From an uncultured bacterium (GTDB lineage: Bacteria > Actinomycetota > Actinomycetes > S36-B12): a stretch of 18,002 nt of DNA. Below, piece by piece: positions 15,955 to 18,002 of the stretch. Every line of letters begins with the position of its first letter. The stretch's first letter is position 1. Where the stretch lies: contig CAIVQM010000369.1 in assembly GCA_903908025.1 (NCBI GenBank), positions 1-18,002 on the forward strand, written 5' to 3'. Below the pieces are notes generated by a model. The model was given only the letters and a program-made list of their open reading frames with translations, did not search any database and was not told where the DNA came from. The position numbers and the translations under genes were made by a program.

Positions 15955-16736
15955 TCGCTCTTCCCCTCCGTGATCTCGTGCACCTGGGCGATGTCGACCC
16001 GGTCGAGGGGTCGCTCGTCACCCCGCGCCTGGACGGCACGGGGAACGCTCAGGTCGCTGGTCCCGCCATCGGGCAGCAGGGCCGGGGTGTCGACGGCATT
16101 GTGACGCGCGTAGACGCCCGGGTTCGGCAGGTTGCCCGGGTGGCCACCGTCCTTGAATCGAGCGATGGAAAGCTCGCGCTGGTTCGGGTTGTCCTGCCAG
16201 CGGTCGCGGTGGGCGAGGACCATCGCGCCCATCGCCGCGGTGATGAGGAGCGCCGACGTCAGCTCGAAGGCCAGCAGGTAGCGCGTGAAGATCAGGTTGG
16301 CGATGCCCTGCACGTTCCCGCCGTCGAGCTCGTTGGCCGCCTCGAGTCCGACACTGCCCGACTCGACCAGGCCGTTGCCGACACCCCAGATGAGCAGGAT
16401 CGCCAGGCCGAGGCCCAGCAGGATGGCGGCGAACCGCTGACCCTTGATCGTCTCGATCAGGGAATCGGATGCATCGACGCCGACGACCATGATCACGAAG
16501 AGGAACAGCATCATGACGGCGCCCGTGTACACGATGATCTGCACCATCCCGAGGAACGGCGCGGAGTTGGCGATGTAGAGGATCGCCAGGTTGATCATCG
16601 TCAGGGCGATCCACAGCGCACTGTGCACGGCCTTGCGCGACAGCACCATGCCGAGTGCACCGACCACAGCGAAGATGGCGCACACCCAGAAGACAACGAG
16701 CTCTCCGGTGTTGACGTCGGTCGCGGCTTCGGTCAT
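15951..16736 (-). CDS. nuoJ: NADH-quinone oxidoreductase subunit J
   Basis: A membrane-arm subunit with five helices in the first 170 or so residues, including the conserved IVYTGAVMMLFLFVIM segment whose flexible helix couples quinone chemistry to proton flow. The product is 261 residues, longer than the roughly 180 of enterobacteria, because of a hydrophilic tail of about 90 residues (GVYARHNAVDTPALLPDG in its middle). Such tails are common in actinobacterial NuoJ. The ATG overlaps the nuoI stop, and the TGA overlaps the nuoK start. Confidence 0.95.
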   Translation of the reverse strand: MTEAATDVNTGELVVFWVCAIFAVVGALGMVLSRKAVHSALWIALTMINLAILYIANSAPFLGMVQIIVYTGAVMMLFLFVIMVVGVDASDSLIETIKGQRFAAILLGLGLAILLIWGVGNGLVESGSVGLEAANELDGGNVQGIANLIFTRYLLAFELTSALLITAAMGAMVLAHRDRWQDNPNQRELSIARFKDGGHPGNLPNPGVYARHNAVDTPALLPDGGTSDLSVPRAVQARGDERPLDRVDIAQVHEITEGKSE

Positions 16737-17287
16737 GAGGCCACCTCCTCGGCAGCAGCCTGGGCGACCTGCTCAGGCGAGGCACCCTTGACGGTGTTGG
16801 CGTAGTAGTCGCGCTCGGTGGTGCCGGGCACCATCTCGTGCGGCGGAGCGACCATCCCCGGCATCAGCGGGGCAAGGAGGTCCTTCTTCTCGTAGATCAG
16901 CTTCGTGCGGCTGTCGCTGGCCAGCTCATACTCATTGGTCATCGTGAGCGCCCGGGTCGGGCAGGCCTCGATGCACAGGCCGCAGAAGATGCAGCGCAGG
17001 TAGTTGATCTGGTAGACGCGGCCGTAGCGCTCGCCGGGCGAGAACCGCTCCTGCTCGCTGTTGTCGGCGCCCTCGACGAAGATTGCATCTGCCGGGCAGG
17101 CCCACGCGCAGAGCTCGCACCCGACGCACTTCTCGAGGCCGTCGGCCCAGCGGTTGAGCTGGTGACGCCCGTGGAAGCGCGGCTTCGTCGGAGCCTTCTG
17201 CTCCGGGTACTGCTCCGTGACGACCTTCTTGAAGATCGTCAGGAAGGTGACCCCGAACCCCCGGATGACCTGGGGAGCCTCAGCCAT
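16733..17287 (-). CDS. nuoI: NADH-quinone oxidoreductase subunit I (main operon)
   Basis: This is the 8-iron ferredoxin-like subunit holding clusters N6a and N6b. The 184-residue protein has an N-terminal helix (VIRGFGVTFLTIFKKVVTEQY) and two complete motifs: Cys54, 57, 60, 64 and Cys99, 102, 105, 109, each followed by Pro. The ATG at 17287 is chosen because the helix begins right after it; it overlaps the nuoH stop by 8 bases. The frame is open further upstream, but that part is a shadow of nuoH. It contrasts with the short NuoI-like protein at 501-830, which lacks the helix. Confidence 0.96.
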   Translation of the reverse strand: MAEAPQVIRGFGVTFLTIFKKVVTEQYPEQKAPTKPRFHGRHQLNRWADGLEKCVGCELCAWACPADAIFVEGADNSEQERFSPGERYGRVYQINYLRCIFCGLCIEACPTRALTMTNEYELASDSRTKLIYEKKDLLAPLMPGMVAPPHEMVPGTTERDYYANTVKGASPEQVAQAAAEEVAS

Positions 17288-18002
17288 GGTTGTCCTCCGC
17301 GCTCGTGTCTTCGGACGATGCGTCGAGGCTGGCCGGGGCCGGCTCCTGGACGATCGTGGTGCCCTGCGCCAGCGAGCGGCGCGAGGTGTACATGAACTGC
17401 TGCCCCGGCAGAGGCGGCACGGGGAAACCACCGGCCATCGGGTCGAACTCGGCAGCCTGCGCCTCGGCTTCGGCCAGTTCCTCCGCATCGGCCCTGCGGT
17501 CCTGACGCATTTGCACGAGCCAGGAGCCCACGAGCAGGACGACGATGACGACCGCGCCGCCGATGAGGATGTCTGTGGTCGTGACGGACACCTCGTTGCG
17601 AAGCACCCTTGCCACCGCGACGATCATGATCCAGGCAATCGAGACGGGGATGAGCACCTTCCAGCCGAACTTCATGAACTGGTCGTAGCGCATCCGCGGC
17701 AGCGTGGCCCGCAGCCAGATGAACACGAAGATGAAGATCTGAACCTTGATGAGCCACCACAGGATCGGCCACCAGCCCTGGTTTGCGCCCTCCCACAGGG
17801 ACAGCGGCCATGGGGCCATCCAGCCGCCGAGGAACAGGGTGGTCGCCATCGCCGAGACGGTGACCATATTGATGTACTCGGCCAGGAAGAAGAGCGCGAA
17901 CTTCAGCGACGAGTACTCGGTGTGGAAGCCGCCCACGAGTTCACCCTCGGCCTCGGGGAGGTCGAAGGGCGCGCGGTTGGTCTCGCCGACCATCGCGGTG
18001 CA
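17280..18002 (-). CDS. nuoH: NADH-quinone oxidoreductase subunit H, partial (C-terminal 240 residues)
   Basis: NuoH links the peripheral and membrane arms and forms part of the quinone chamber. The window edge cuts the gene, so the N-terminal part and start are missing. The visible part begins just before VGETNRAPFDLPEAEGELVG, the highly conserved acidic loop, followed by ALFFLAEYINM and several helices. After the last helix comes a hydrophilic tail of about 75 residues with the segment PMAGGFPVPPLPGQ, a feature of actinobacterial NuoH. The stop overlaps the nuoI start. Upstream genes nuoA-nuoG would lie beyond the window. Confidence 0.95.
   Translation of the reverse strand, partial: CTAMVGETNRAPFDLPEAEGELVGGFHTEYSSLKFALFFLAEYINMVTVSAMATTLFLGGWMAPWPLSLWEGANQGWWPILWWLIKVQIFIFVFIWLRATLPRMRYDQFMKFGWKVLIPVSIAWIMIVAVARVLRNEVSVTTTDILIGGAVVIVVLLVGSWLVQMRQDRRADAEELAEAEAQAAEFDPMAGGFPVPPLPGQQFMYTSRRSLAQGTTIVQEPAPASLDASSEDTSAEDNHG

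Noticed and set aside
16733..17488. A longer nuoI start at 17488
   Set aside because: The additional 67 residues are a frame shadow of the nuoH tail; the family N-terminal helix begins just after the ATG at 17287.

Overview
The window comes from a high-GC bacterium, almost certainly an actinomycete (Actinomycetota). The signs are the strong GC bias, many 4-base ATGA/GTGA overlaps, GTG starts, the actinobacterial nuo gene order followed by a polyprenyl diphosphate synthase, the long hydrophilic tails on NuoH and NuoJ, and two probable leaderless promoters. Genus or species cannot be read from it. Coding density is very high: no gap exceeds about 200 bases, and no tRNA, rRNA, CRISPR array or insertion sequence was seen.

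Left part (20-1734, minus strand): a compact four-gene operon reading nuoB-like, nuoC-like, a short nuoI-like ferredoxin, then a helical-repeat protein of unknown function. The three Nuo proteins resemble the second, ferredoxin-type complex I set of actinomycetes, but no nuoA, nuoD or nuoH lies among them. Divergent from it (1929-5784, plus strand) are korA and korB, a two-subunit 2-oxoacid:ferredoxin oxidoreductase, followed by a rarD-type EamA transporter whose only sensible start is a CTG overlapping the korB stop.

Middle part: an MFS transporter on the minus strand (5796-6971), with a leaderless promoter and a palindromic operator candidate. Divergent from it is a large membrane cyclic-di-GMP protein (7107-9596; MASE3-PAS-GGDEF-EAL).

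Right part (9572-18002, minus strand): the distal half of the main complex I operon, nuoH (partial)-nuoI-nuoJ-nuoK-nuoL-nuoM-nuoN, followed by a long-chain polyprenyl diphosphate synthase that probably makes the menaquinone side chain. Its 3' end overlaps the 3' end of the cyclic-di-GMP gene by 25 bases.

Taken together, the window is mostly respiratory energy metabolism. KorAB oxidises a 2-oxoacid and reduces ferredoxin; the small NuoB/C/I set next to it could take up such electrons; and the main complex I plus the prenyl synthase supply the proton-pumping NADH (or ferredoxin):menaquinone step and its quinone. The most unusual item is the stripped-down NuoB-C-I-repeat protein operon beside korAB.
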